Source of the DNA: Tetracentron sinense
Taxonomy: Eukaryota; Streptophyta; Magnoliopsida; Trochodendrales; Trochodendraceae
DNA: 64,000 nt
Direction of reading: 5' to 3'
NCBI GenBank assembly: GCA_015143295.1
Contig: CM026559.1
Location: forward strand, 20,226,826 to 20,290,825
In this document: positions 47,150 to 59,739 of the stretch, in pieces
How positions within the stretch are numbered: position 1 is the first letter of the stretch
How the letters are laid out: each line of letters starts with the position of its first letter
Made by a program: the position numbers and the translations under genes
Notes under the pieces: generated by a model
What the model was told of the DNA's origin: nothing
Database searches by the model: none
Seen by the model: only the letters and a program-made list of their open reading frames with translations

Positions 47150-48840
47150 TACATGCCATGCTCAAAGAAGGGAGATCCCCGAATCTCACCTGAATCACTA
47201 CAGATGCAGCACCACTCAGAAATGAGAAAGTAAATTTCTGAAATGAGCTCTCAACTGGAACTGCGGAGTTATCAAACATCTTGTTGTTCCTCTTCTCCTA
47301 GAGCTTCCAAATCATCATTAGGGAATCATCCACCTCTCAAGTACCAATCGAAAACTAAGAGGTTAATGAGAAAGGAAAGGACCCCAAATACCACTAACTA
47401 GGGGATAATGGACCAATAGAAGATCCACTGATTCATCCTCAGCCATGCACATAAATCATCTGTTAGCAAGTCTCCATCCCCTCCTCTTCAAGTGAGTGAT
47501 CCAAGGTGAGAATTTTGGGCAGATAAGTGATCCATACAAAAAAAAAAATTCAATATCTTAGATGGAATATCATTGTTCTAAACTACTCTATAAGGGACCA
47601 CTATGGCTGGCCTTCAAAGGATGGTAAAATAACCTCACTGTAAACCAACCCTTTCTATCTTTAGACTGAATCCGAGCATCACAAAGAAGGGGATTGGGCT
47701 TACTAGCAGATATAGAAGACTCAACAGCCTAAGAAAATGCTCATGCTCCCAATCAATTAAAGCCCTTCTCAACTTGGCCAACCACACCACCTCATGTCAA
47801 AGAAAGCCTCCAAAATTCATAGTCTGTCGCATGCCATGAATAACTGCTACCAAAATCAAGCTTAAGCAGCCTATTGCCACACTACAAATTCTCCCCAAAT
47901 TTGATCTCACTACCTAAGCCCACTTTAAAAGCAGCGTCCTTCATGAATTGCTCTTTGAGCCTAACAATAGCTTTCCACGGACTAACCAAATAAGAGCTCT
48001 TGACTACGCCTTCTTCCATTAAACCAAATGATATTTCTTGGAATCCTCAAGATCATTCCATGAAAATGCCTTCTTCCATTAAACCAAAAGATATTTCCTC
48101 GAATACTCAAGATCATTCCACGAAAATTTCTCTGGGGTCTTTCCAGACTATCTGCCTTGGACGCATGAATGGAGAACATGGACATAACTAGGTGGGCATC
48201 CCACTTGCCAAGGTACTCTTAATGTAAGTGAGATTGCCTCCTTTTAAGAGATAATGCCTTGCAAGTAGTCAATCGTCTCAACACTCTCTCAACAACCAGG
48301 TCCCAAACCGATTTGGCCTTTAACCCAGCCCTCAGGGCAAGCCAAGATACTTAGAGGGGAAACTGCCAATACTACAACCCAACACATTAGCTAATTCTTC
48401 CAAATTAGAAATCTCCCCCACTCAAATGACTCACTCTTTTTCTCAGGTCAAAGACAACTTTAAAGCATCTGAAAAGACATCTAGGGCAACCAATCTGCTG
48501 GCAAGATGCATTGCACAAAATCAGGGTGTAGTTCGCAAATTGGTGATGTGAGATTTTAAATTAACTACTGTTCACGGAGAAACCTTCTAAGACCCCTCCT
48601 TCTACCCTCCTAATCATTTGACATTTTTAATTTGCGATTTCAAAATAACTACCATTCATAGAGAAACCTTCTAAGACCACCCCTTTTGCCCTCCTAATCA
48701 TTCGACAACACCTCCGTGACCAAGATAAATAGGAAAGCAAATAGGGGATCTCCTTTAGCCACAATTCGGGTCTCCTAATAACATTCAGATCCCATTCCAA
48801 TTGTATCACATATTTAGCAACAATTACCTTTCTCTACAGA
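47150..48840 (-). mobile_element. Antisense LINE 3' end, copy 2
   Basis: It is similar to copy 1 and lies directly next to it in the same orientation, but extends further 5' into the reverse transcriptase. A tandem duplication of about 64 bp (GCCTTCTTCCATTAAACCAA) is at 48008-48130. Not coding. Confidence 0.72.
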
Positions 48841-49963
48841 CTCCCTCTCTCTTCCCCAAACCTCCCAAGCCACTTGCAAAGAAGAGCAACATTCATCTCT
48901 CGCAAGGTTCAGACTCCAACCAACCCAACCCCCCCCCCCCCTCTACCGGGGCCTCGCCCAAAAAAAAAGAGCCGACACACATCTTTCCACTCTATGCAGT
49001 AATAATATTTCCTTGTATCCAATTGATCATTTCCATCCACGGAATCTGTCATGGATGCTGGACATTAATTTATGTATTCTCCTAGAATGATGTATCCTGT
49101 AAATTTATCTTGTTCCTGCCTCTATCAACTGAAATTAATTTCTGTATTCTCCAATTTTACCAATGTGTTACATGAATACCTCCTTAAAATTTGAACTCGT
49201 TAATATTATCTATAGCCCCACTTCCCTGTGCATCAAGGTAAGGACTAATTTGGCACATAAACCCAACAAAGTAAAATCAATTCAAATATAAAAGCATGTT
49301 TTAGTTATAAATCTTCTGTTAAAGAGGGGGATATATATACATACTTGTATATACGCGCGTGTTTATATATATATATAAAGAGAGAGAGAGAGACCATTAA
49401 CCTATGAATGAAAGCTACTAAACATTAAAGGGGTCAACTGTAGCAAGCTAAGCCGAAAGAACAATACATTGGGCATTTAAAGCATTACATTCCTAAATGA
49501 AATCAGTGACACATAGGAAGAGTTTAAATATCCATGAAGAGAGAAGCAAGTAAAAAAATATCAGGCAATATAAAGTATAAACTATTAAGTGATTTGATCG
49601 TCACGTCAATGCGTCATAACATTCTCCAAAAGAAACCATCACATGCTTATGGGCAACAGCATACGTGACATGGATGTGTAGATGCAACTGCTACATTTCA
49701 AGAGGAATTCACGGGTCGGTGAAAACACTAATATACAGAGAGAGAGAGAGAGAGAGAGAGAACGGGGTACTTCAAAAGCTCAAAATCATGCATATTCAAG
49801 AGTATCCAGAAAATTCATGAAGTACTTAGTTTCAACATCCAATACGGATACTTATGTTCATCATATTGTATCTGTGACAAAAACAAGAGCTCAAATGCCT
49901 GGTGATAAAATAAAGTCAAACAAGCTCCCACAATGAATAAAGAATGCAGAGATTCTCATTTAC
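48841..49963. other. Intron 3 next to exon 3, with microsatellites
   Basis: A C-run near 48930, (TA)n/(GA)n at about 49363-49394 and (AG)n at 49737-49761. No gene. Confidence 0.5.
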
Positions 49964-50073
49964 CTTGAGAATGTTTCTTGCATAAGTAAATTTTCGATTG
50001 CAAGCTTGACTTCACTCTTCTTCACCATCGGCTGGTGCTCCTCCTCGAAGGACTTATTTGCTTCCGATGGCAT
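49964..50073 (-). CDS. KAKU4: KAKU4-like exon 3 (first half of conserved LLMQETFSR motif)
   Basis: Exon 3 has 36 codons plus two bases, starting MPSEANKSFEEEH and ending IENLLMQETFS plus AG of a split Arg codon. The acceptor is AATCAG and the donor is GTAAAT. The motif (basic residue)-x-AIE-x-LLMQETFSREEC is a hallmark of KAKU4 proteins and has a relative in NUP1/NUP136. Here it is cut by a phase-2 intron exactly at the Arg. The stretch is charged and probably helical (inference). It is the most diagnostic short segment of the protein in this window. Confidence 0.88.
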
Positions 50074-51590
50074 CTGATTCTTCTAATATAAGCAGAAAGG
50101 CAACATTACATGTTAGAAACTATCAAAATCTGTCCAAACCTTCTCATATAGTTGTTCATAACCAAAGAAACCTAAAATTAAACATTGATAAAGCAACCTT
50201 TTACAACATTATGTCTATCCTTTGCCTCCTTACAAGTAATTTTTTTTCTGAAACTGAAAGACTTTGTTTATCTGTTATACACATTTGCCTCTATCAGGCA
50301 CTGGTAGTTCTCCATTTTTCACAATTCTACCTCTCCCAACGAAGAACTTTATACAGATTCCTTTGGAGTGTTTTGGTAACTTATACAGGGTTGTGAAATC
50401 GGTAGATTACCTCATGTGCCCCTGTTCAAATTGACAAATTATCAAAACAGCCCCAAAAGGACATTTATCGGACATCAGGTGTCTGTAGATTGTTCTTTTC
50501 TACTCCTGCAAGTAGGCCTAGCCTTCCTATTACATTTATTGTTCTAGCAACCTATTTCTTCACCAATTTCCAGGCTAACTTTCATTTTAAGAAGCATTTT
50601 CTGTTAAAAGTGAAACCTTAAACCTCCTTCATTTTCCCTCAAAGTAGAACTTTTTTCATGAAAGTGATGAGAAATAACTCAGAGAAATTAAATTAAAAGG
50701 GAAACCATTTATCTGGAATTTAAGAAAACCCTAAATGTAATGTAATGAAAAATTCCCAAATTGATCCACCATAAGTTGTGACATTCATCTTCAAAAACTT
50801 TATAGAATCAGAAAAATAACTAAGAAACTAGGGCACAATCTCGCATAAAATCCTATCATCATAATAACCAAACAACGAACAAGAGATATTTCACATTACT
50901 GTTTGAGGAATTTGTGTCATCATTAAAGGATAATTTTTTTATAGGGACAAAGGAACTAAATGGCAAACCCAATATACAAAATACATCTAAGCAAACACAA
51001 ACATATGATAATCAGAGGGAATTTGGAGCTTTGTTAATTAAAAAGATTTAATTTGACGATTTAGTGCGTGTTTGAGGCCAGGGAGGTGGCAGGGAAGATT
51101 GATGAATGGATGATGGATGCCCTGGTAGACAAACAAAATTGAGAAAAAGATAGTTATCTGTATTGAAAGGTTCCAAGTGGGGTGATTAGACGAAGTTATG
51201 AAGGATATGGTTGATAAAGACCCCTTTCAATAATTTAGAAAAAATTAAAAATGTAAATAGTCTTCTAGAAAAATTAAAAGAAGGTTCCAAATATTAAAGC
51301 TTATTGCAAGTTGCAACAGGTAAAAATCAAATAATAACCAATAAAAAAAAACAAGTACTTTGAAATCCTGCTAATATTCTGAGCATGGAAGGGAAATGAA
51401 GACATTCCATTTGTTTGCTGGGAACAGTAATAGACGAGTTCCGAGATTTACCAAGTTAGAGTTCAGAGGCAGATTGACGATTGCCAAAGCCTAAATATAG
51501 CAGAGATGAGTCATGTCAGGGGCTTCTTTATGAGACACATAGGTTGATTTAGATAGAAGCAGGCTTCCAATTCTTGGAATTTTTCTGATC
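50074..51590. other. Intron 2, proximal part, unassigned
   Basis: AT-rich DNA without recognisable elements. Confidence 0.5.
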
Positions 51591-51594
51591 GGTG

Positions 51595-53880
51595 TTTTTT
51601 TATCGGTAATCAAGAAGAATATATTAGCAATAGAAGCAAAAAAGTTACAAGAAGAACCCAGAGGTTACTGAGAAGTAACCACCCGAGCTGAAAATAGATG
51701 TCTACATAGCTACATGAATAAAAAGCAGGAATACTAGTAAAAGATAACTTCAGTGCTTGGAGCTGGGCGCCCAAATTCGTGGATCTATGACATAATAACA
51801 ACCATTCTGAAAGTGATTGCCTTACGTGCACAAATATGAGGAATCGAAGAAAGGGAATTCTTGAAGACTCTAGAATTTCTGTCCTTCCATATGGCCCAAG
51901 CTATAGCCCCAAGAAGTACAAACCAAAATGTCACACGATCACTCTCCACAATAACTCAAGACTAGCAAGATAAAGAGCTCCGGAAGGAATTAGGGAAGAC
52001 CCAAGCTACCCCTACCCAGGAGAGAAAATAACTGCAAAAAGCAAATCTCATGAGCAATGGGACAATGTAACAACAAATGATTCACTGACTCTTCCACGAG
52101 TAGACACGTGTAACATCGATTTTCCATCATCCACCCTCTTTTTTTCAAATTGTCACATGTGAGAATTTTATTCAGAGCTGCAGTCCAAAGGAAAAAAGCT
52201 ACTTTCAATGGAATTTGGGGATTCCACACAGACTTATGAGGAAAAGAGTATAGAGAGTCTGGCTTAAATTTTTGTAGCAATGATCTCACGGAGAATCAAC
52301 TATTGTTACCCCTAGTCCAAATTCGTGCATCTCTACTAAGTTGTCGAGGGACATAGGATTGTAAGGTTTTTAAAAAGGAGCATAACTCTTCAACTTCCCA
52401 ATCACTCAAGGTTCGCCTCAACCTCGAGCTCCAAACTACCTCATCATTCTACATCTCAAAGCAGTCTACTATTAACGTTGTTTTGTCTAGAGATAGGTGG
52501 TAAATACTCTCAAGCCGAACCCGGAGACTACTCTCACAACACATCACATCCTTCCAAAAGCGAACCTTTGCCCCACTATCCACTCTAAATGAGATGAACA
52601 GGTCTAACAAACTCGTCACTGTCATGATTCCTTTCCACAAACCTACCAATGAGGGCCGCTAACCTATCTGGGTGTCCAACTCGAGGCTTGGCCATGTCTT
52701 GCAATTATCACTCTACGCCATAGACTCTCATTTTCCTCCCCAAACCGCCATATCCATTTTCCTAACAGAGCTTTGTTAATGGCTATTAACAAGTTCAGGC
52801 CACCCCCTTGGGAGGTGGGAGGTGGGAGGGGGAGGGGGGGGAGGGAAGGGGAGGGGGAGTACACCTGATCCCATGTCACCATTTGGTACCTAGGCCACCC
52901 CCTTTACCATTCCACAAAAATTCTTTCTTCCTTCTGAATGCACTCCAATAATCATACAAGAAGACGAGGGATGGTAAAAGAGGGTAGGTAGTACGTTGAG
53001 AGGTTTCTAAGTGTGCTTTTGATCAAGGTCAACTTTCCCCCTTTCGAGAGAAGATGGGCTTTCCACCATGCAAGCCTAGAGGCGAACCGATCGACCAAAG
53101 GCAGTCATGACTCTTTGGATTTGAATTTGGCCCTTAAAGGCAGCCCTAGGTATATCGAGGGAAGGGAGCCTACTCTACATCCTAGACAAGTTGTTAGGTG
53201 TCCTAAATTTGGGGTTCCCCCGACACTAATCATCTCACTCTTCCCCAAGTTGACATTCAAACCTGACACAGCCTGGTAGCATCTCAGAAGGCACCTGAGG
53301 TATGATACATGCCAACAAGACGCGGCGTAAAATATAAGAGTATCATCGGCGAATTGAAGGTTAGAGATTGGGAGGCGCTCCTCACCCACCGAAAAACCCT
53401 CACAGACTGCCCATGCGCTCTCGAAATCATCCTACTCAAAGTTTATGAAACTATGATGAAAAGAAACGGGGAAGGCAGATGACCCTGTCCGAAGCCCCTC
53501 GAACTCCTAAAGAATCTTGCTGGAGACCCATTTATCAAACATGGAGAACGACACCGAAGATACGCACCATGATATCCACTTTCTCCATTTCAACCCAAAC
53601 CCCATTCTCCGCATAACATAGTCCAAGAACTACCAGTTGACGTGATCGTATGCTTTTTCCATGTCGATTTTGCATATGATTCCAGGAATTCCAGATCTCA
53701 GCCGTTCATCAATGCACTCATCTCAGCCGTTCATCAATGCACTCATTATGCACTCATTGGCAATGAGTATCCCATCCAAGATCTGCATACCACCCACAAA
53801 TGTTGACTGGTGGGGGAAAATCATTGAGGCCAGAACACCTCACAGCCTAGATGCTAGGAACACCCAAAAATTATGATCGG
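51595..53880 (-). mobile_element. Antisense LINE with readable FADD motif
   Basis: The reverse strand holds LPISNLQFADDTLIF (catalytic FADD of the reverse transcriptase), SIYLGLPLRAKFKSKES, LLIAINKALLGKWIWRFGEE, and the zinc-finger-like RCYTCLLVEESVNHLLLHC near 52100. Upstream is a diverged GSP-x-RFFRSSRG region. A 29-bp direct duplication (CTCAGCCGTTCATCAATGCA) is at 53677-53735. It is the best-preserved LINE in the window but is still frameshifted and 5'-truncated. Confidence 0.85.
52810..52859 (+). repeat. G-rich tract
   Basis: The plus strand shows repeated GGGAGGTGGGAGG and G8 runs within the LINE. It is C-rich in the host transcript. Confidence 0.8.
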
Positions 53881-54515
53881 TGTTATCCTTTACATTACAG
53901 TCCGATTGTTCAAGGTTGATTATTATGTGCTTTTCATTAATTATCACTTGAAGTGTAAGATTTTTAAGAATTTCTGGCTATTTTTGAATGATTATTTAAG
54001 TCTCTGTTGGCTCAGATTCACAATGGCAACTTGTTCAAAACATTCCCTTTCTGTACGACTTTAGAGCCGGAAAATTAGATCCCAGATTCCATTGGCCAAA
54101 AATATCACTATGTATTACAATACATATAGTGCACGAACGCATTGCGAACAATAAGATTCCAAAGCATCATGCATTTCAAAGCCCATCGATTTGATACATT
54201 GTGGATACGATAGGAAAATATTGTTACGATCTTGTTTTCAGAATAATTTTTTTATTTAGTCATTAATACATTATTAGTCTATGGGTAATCTACCATAGCG
54301 ATAGACTAATTTCAATTTCGTAAAATAAAAATATTCATTGTTTGTAGCTAAAACATAGTTTTCTTGAAAAAAAAAAATTTTAAAAAGTATTTTCAATAAT
54401 AGTAATCATATAGGATCTAATTAAATATAGTTAATCTATGGCTAATATACCATATTTATTTATAAACTATTCTTTTATTGTTTTAGACCTTTTTTTTTTG
54501 TAATTTTAAACTCTA
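53881..54515. other. Intron 2, AT-rich, unassigned
   Basis: No feature recognised. Confidence 0.5.
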
Positions 54516-55380
54516 TCTTTACTAATATAATGAGGATGGGCATGTTCAAAACGTTGATTGAAGTTTTATTAATTCCAAAACTACCCTTTCCTTGGTTCAA
54601 AGGTTGATTGAATTTTAGTTAATTCCAGAATAGCCCTTACACATATGGGGTGAATTTTATTTAATTTCAAAATTGCCCTTACACATATGGGTTGAATTTT
54701 AGTTAATTCCAAAACTGCCCATACACGGGTTCAAAACGTTGACTAAATTTTACTTAATTCTAAAATTACCCTTAGACATTGGTTTAAACATTGACTAAAT
54801 TTTACTTAATTCCTAACCAATTCCTGGTTTAACCGGTCTGGTTGGATCATGTCCTTTTATAATTAAATAAATATATTTTGTATTTTCTTGGCCATAATGT
54901 CCCTAAAGTTTTTAATTCTCAAAATGCTCTTAAGTCAAGTATTTATACCTAAAATGTCCTCAATTTTTTTCCTATAGTCAGAATGTCCTAAATATTTTTT
55001 ATTTCCCAAAATGTCCCTAAATCAAATTTCAAAACCCAAAATGCCAATCAAAAAACTTTTAACCAAAAAGTATCCTTCAGTTTGCCCATACTTCATTTTC
55101 TTTAATTCCACAATGTCCATCAATTTATTCTATACCCAAGATGCCCTCAATTTTTCTATACCCAAAATGCCCCTACAACTTTTGGGTTCTCAAAATGTCC
55201 CTACGTCATATTTTTATTCCCAACGTATCCCTCACAATTGTTTTACCTAAAATGTCCCTCAAGTTTTTATACCAAAATATTCTTTAATTTTTTTCCCAAA
55301 ATGCCCTCACTAGGGTCCCTCTTCCATGCCTCTCTCCCCCTTCCCTCTCTCTCACGTGCATCGCACGTGGGGCCCACTAG
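54516..55380 (+). mobile_element. Non-autonomous Helitron, 865 bp
   Basis: It begins TCTTTACTAATATAATGAGG after an A and ends CACGTGCATCGCACGTG, a palindromic stem, then GGGGCCCACTAG before a T: the TC 5' end, 3' hairpin and CTRR end of Helitrons. The interior is two sets of tandem repeats, TTGATTGAATTTTAGTTAAT units and CCCAAAATGTCCCT units. The end is shared with 14088-15744. Confidence 0.85.
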
Positions 55381-56389
55381 TATGCAAATGAGAATTATAT
55401 ATTAAGAAAAAGAAAGATATTTAGTGGTAAGAAGGGGCAAGGGAGGATTCCCCCAAAAAAATGAGGAAAAGATTACAAACATTCACAAGTCACCAAAAAC
55501 AAGCAGACTCCATCGGTTAAATACAATAGAAATATGCTTGTAGTTGTTTACAATTGTCCTATTTGGTATTTTAATGCATATGTATTGCGATTTAAAGACA
55601 TTGATGTTTTATATCTCATATGAATGGTTGTAACGCTAGTTATAAGACCTTATCTAGCTTTTTTTTTAGTACATACTCGCATTAAAATTTTAAAACAAGT
55701 TCTGGAAGGGCAATGCCACAGGGGTTTTCACTATTGGAGACTTATATTTGGTCGGTGTTGTACACGATTCTTGATATTAATCACCTCAGGAATCGGAGGA
55801 TGACGAGCAATACGGAAATTATTTGGCGGGGGTTCAATTTGGAAAAAATTAGTAAAATTCGGCAATTTCATGATAATTTCAGGAAAATAAAATTTTATGA
55901 TTAATAATTACAAAAAATAGAAAAAATGATACCGAGGATCTAACAATCTGAAGAGCTAAATAATCAACAATAAAGTTCATAACATCAATTTAATTCGAAA
56001 TTTTCAAAGTTCATTGAATTTGTTTCAAAGAGAAACCCTAAATCCAGATTCAAGAAAGAGAGAGAGAGAGAGAGAGATATAGAGAGAGTTCTTCTCCTTC
56101 TCCTCCTCCTTCTTCTTCTTGCCCTTTTCTCTCGGTTCAATTTCGGTCCCCGCAGCATTGTGCGAATCGAGTTATCCTTCTTCTTGCAATTTTCTTCAGA
56201 GTGTGAGGCTTTTTCTTTCTTTTCTTTTTATAGACATAAGTAAGCCCTCTAGGGCATTAGTTTGCAAATAAACTGAGTCAAATAGTCCCTTTTTCCCTTA
56301 GCCTTGTGTTGTAAGCCCAGCCGAGTAATTCGCGAACCGGCATATTTGTCAGTTCGTATATAGTTCACCATTTAACAAGGCATTGCTTG
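55381..56389. other. Intron 2, unassigned
   Basis: An (AG)n tract and a TTCTTC-rich tract lie near 56055-56120. No gene or element named. Confidence 0.45.
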
Positions 56390-56796
56390 AAAAATGGGTA
56401 TGACGATTCAGGGAAGAAAGGAGTTTATGGTGGTCTATGATAGTGACCAAATACGGGAGTTATCTTGTAGGGTCCTGAGAGAAGTCAAGACTTCAAAGGT
56501 TGTAGAGAGGTGTTATGGAAATGGCAAATTTACTCTTGACGTCTGACGATCATGAGGTTTAAGGTGGGTAGTGAGTTAGATGTAAGGTTTTGGAAGGATT
56601 TGTGGTGTGGGTCCTCGAAGCTCAAGGAAGAGTCCTTTTGGCTCTTGATGGAGATGCATTAGTAGTGGATTATTATGAGTCGAGAGTCAAGGGGGTAGTG
56701 TGGTATCCAAAGTTGAGAACAGGGTTTGAATGATGAGTAATAGACGACATGGGAAGATTATTGGATCGCCTCAACTCTTCGCCCTTGTGTCCTCAT
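56390..56796 (+). mobile_element. LINE fragment, first part
   Basis: Text such as GSELDVRFWKDLWCGSSKL matches the reverse-transcriptase C-terminal region of the other LINEs. It is interrupted at 56797 and resumes at 57552. Confidence 0.7.
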
Positions 56797-57551
56797 CATA
56801 GTTGTTCAATCCTTGCGATTTGCGATTCAAATCCTACGATTCGATTCGAATCCTAAGTAAAACAATTCAAATCGGAGATAAAAATCTCATTTGATTTGTC
56901 ATTTAGGTTATGATTTACGATTCAAATCATACAATTCAGGCAATTCGAGCACGAAACACCTTTTACGAACCAATACTTAAAAAATATTTGTTATTCTTTT
57001 GATTTTCTAAAGATACTTCATGTCTTTTAATAAGCAAGAAAAAATAAGAACACCCCTGTTACGGACATGCCAAAACCCCTATTTGGGTTCTCTCTCTATT
57101 GCTGACATGCTGTGAAACGAGGGAAAAAAAAAAAAAAAGATGATGATGTTAGATTTTGGAAAAACTTGATAGTTTTTATTAGTCTTTATAATTGTACAAA
57201 TCTTTTGATACTTGATCTCATACAACATGATTATATGAGTTTACTTTTGTTGATTTATCTTTAATGATATTGGTTTCTTTTCTTTTTTTTCATTTTATGG
57301 AGTTCATTCGCGTTTTTTATAGTGTATGCAATGAAATGTTTATTATTTTCTTTCATCAATAGAAATATATATGAATGAAATCTTTTGGATGATAGATTAT
57401 TCTATTTTTTTGATGTATTAAGTATGTTTTGTATTTTTTAAACAATTTTTTAAAAGATGGATCGAATCTTACAATTTACAATTTGAATCCCGATTTGAAT
57501 CGAATCAATCTTAAAACAATTTTACGATTCGATTACGATTTAACAACCTTG
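56797..57551. mobile_element. ACGATTCGAAT-word foldback element (C)
   Basis: Flanks GTCCTCAT (56789-56796) and GTCCTCGT (57552-57559), 7 of 8 identical. Ends CATAGTTGTTCAATCC and, inverted, CAAGGTTGTTAAATCG. The arms repeat GATTCAAATC/ACGATTCGATT words in opposite orientation; the core is AT-rich. Confidence 0.85.
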
Positions 57552-58080
57552 GTCCTCGTGGCAAAGATCGTAGGATCTGGCCTATATGCAACAAGTATCA
57601 ATTTTCAGTGAATGCTTCTTTGAATATTTCTTCCTCATGCCAATGTATATTTCTTCCTCTGGAATGCTTCTTTGAATTAATTTTTTACTTGTGATTACTT
57701 GAAAAATAGATGGTGAATGATGACTAATCGTTATTTTATGTGCCTTCATGGCTCCTGCAAAAGAGTCAATGGACCTCTTGCTTTTGCATTGTCCTATTTC
57801 GCCTGAAATTTGGGGATCCTTCCTATATCGAGTTGGTGTGGATTGGGTCATTCTTTTTTCATTTTGTAACACTTATCTTGTTGGTATTTGATTAGTCCAA
57901 ATAGTGCCCAAGAGACTTTTTAGTCGGTCCTCCCTAGAACCATTTCGTAGTAGATTTGGAAGGAAAGGAATAAGAGAGTTTTTGAAGATTCCCCCTCCAC
58001 AATCTCTCGCATTTGTTCACGTATAAGCTACTCATTCTTGAGAGATGCTCAATAGGCAAGCGGATGAAGATTTGAAAAGT
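57552..58080 (+). mobile_element. LINE fragment, second part
   Basis: It includes ESMDLLLLHCPISPEIWGSF, the zinc-finger-like end, in the same orientation as 56390-56796. Confidence 0.72.
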
Positions 58081-58149
58081 TTGTTGGGGTGAGAATCTTT
58101 TTTCAGTCAGGCATTCAAGGTTTCAAGGTGAATTTGTTTGATTCTTACT

Positions 58150-59271
58150 TTTACAAGATGTAAGATAACCTCGAGCAACGGGAGAGTCTATGGTAATTCA
58201 TTATTATCGCAAAATATGGAAAGGTGTCTTGCTGGGTACCGTAGGGAGTTAGGAGGCCTTACAGGGTAGGTTTGTGGAAAAATATCATGGCAGTTAATCA
58301 CCTAGTTGTGCCTTAGTTTAGATTTAGGGTTGGTAGAGGGTTGGAGGTGAGATTCTGGAAAGATATTTGGTGGGTTCATGAGTCATTAAAGGACTGTTTC
58401 AACAACATAGTGGGAGACTGTTTTGAGATGAGTGACCAAAGGGTGGTGTGGAGTAACTTTGAGAAGGGATTTGAATGATTGGGAAATCGAGGAGTTGGGT
58501 CTCTTATTGGCAAGCTTTGGTTCTGCTCATGTGAGCCCTAAGAATCTGTAGAATCTAGGCCAGAAGCAGCAATGATCGATTTTCAGTGAAATCACTACTA
58601 CAATCAATTGAGTCAGCTAACCATGAAACCTTTCCCCATCGACAAGTGTGGAATCCAGGTATTCCATCCAAAGCCTTTTTCTTCCTCTAGAATGCATCGT
58701 TAGATAAAATCCTTACGTGTGATCACTTAAAGCATAGAGGATAGAGTCTAACTAATCGTTGTCTCTTATGCCTCTAAGCGGAGGAAACTACGGACCACCT
58801 ATTGTTGCACTGTCTTATTGTGGCTGTTATTTGAGTCTTTTTCCTCTCTCAATTAGGGTTGGATTGGGTTTTCCTTTTAGAACTTCTTATCCTGATGGAT
58901 TTTGGCTAATGTGGATGGTGCCAAAAGGGCAATTTGGTCAGTGCTACCGGGAGCCATTCCATGGGGCATTTGGAAAGAGAGGAATAGGAAAGTTTTTTAT
59001 AACTCCCCATCCTCCATGTCTCACATCTAAGATGGTATCTGCCTACTGATCTTGGAGTGGGTCTCCATCCAGGATGGAGGGGTGAATCTGGGACTAGTGC
59101 TGGGATGATAGCCATCATCGTTCAGAATCTGATAGCCTATTAGGATATCATACTAAGGTTAGTTTACGACATTGTAAACTTTTTTCTAAACTCTACTCTT
59201 TTCTTCTTGTGCTCGTTCTCCTCTTTGATTAATATATATACTTGCATTATCGATTAAAAAAAAAAGATAAC
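58150..59271 (+). mobile_element. LINE 3' fragment with A-tail
   Basis: FRVGRGLEVRFWKDIWWVHE near 58325, then the zinc-finger-like end, finishing in an A-run at 59258-59267. It lies immediately behind another LINE 3' end in the same orientation. Confidence 0.8.
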
Positions 59272-59695
59272 CTCAAGCAGCGTCATAACTTTATGCAGCA
59301 AATGTGTTTTTGATGTGCCCTTATAATGTAGGCTTTCTCTTTTTTGGGATTCTTTAATTTATGATCATGGTTGTACATCATTATATAATTTAAAACTTCG
59401 ACTCCGAGAGTTTCAGACCATTAAATAACAATTTGTGGTGTACCCTTAAAAGACCAATTTGTTCTTTTAGGTTATATAATGAGTTTTGAACGTGCATTGA
59501 TGCTTATTTTATCATTTCCTAAAGTTTTATCTTAGATTTCCAACGTTTCCTTAAAAATTCCCTATTGTTTCTATAAACTTCCTCAAAATGGTTTCACTTC
59601 CTAAGTAATTGAATTTACACCGACACCGAAGTTTAAAAATTTGATCCAAACCAAAGACATGATCGGCAGAAGCAAAAAATAAGTAAGCATGTTAC
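59272..59695. other. Intron 2 next to exon 2
   Basis: AT-rich. Contains the exon 2 donor at 59695. Confidence 0.5.
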
Positions 59696-59739
59696 CTGAT
59701 TCAATAACTCAGCTCCTTGAGAAGATATATCATCATCAT
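59696..59739 (-). CDS. KAKU4: KAKU4-like exon 2 (44-nt exon)
   Basis: This very short exon supplies two bases to a split Asp codon and then 14 codons reading DDDISSQGAELLNQ. It is preceded by a pyrimidine-rich acceptor ending in ATGCAG and followed by the donor GTAACA. It links exon 1 (phase 1) to exon 3 (phase 0) without a frame break and continues the acidic linker. It is too short to stand out as an ORF and is recognised only because the phases and acidic composition fit on both sides. It sits alone between introns of about 3.4 and 9.6 kb. Confidence 0.8.
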
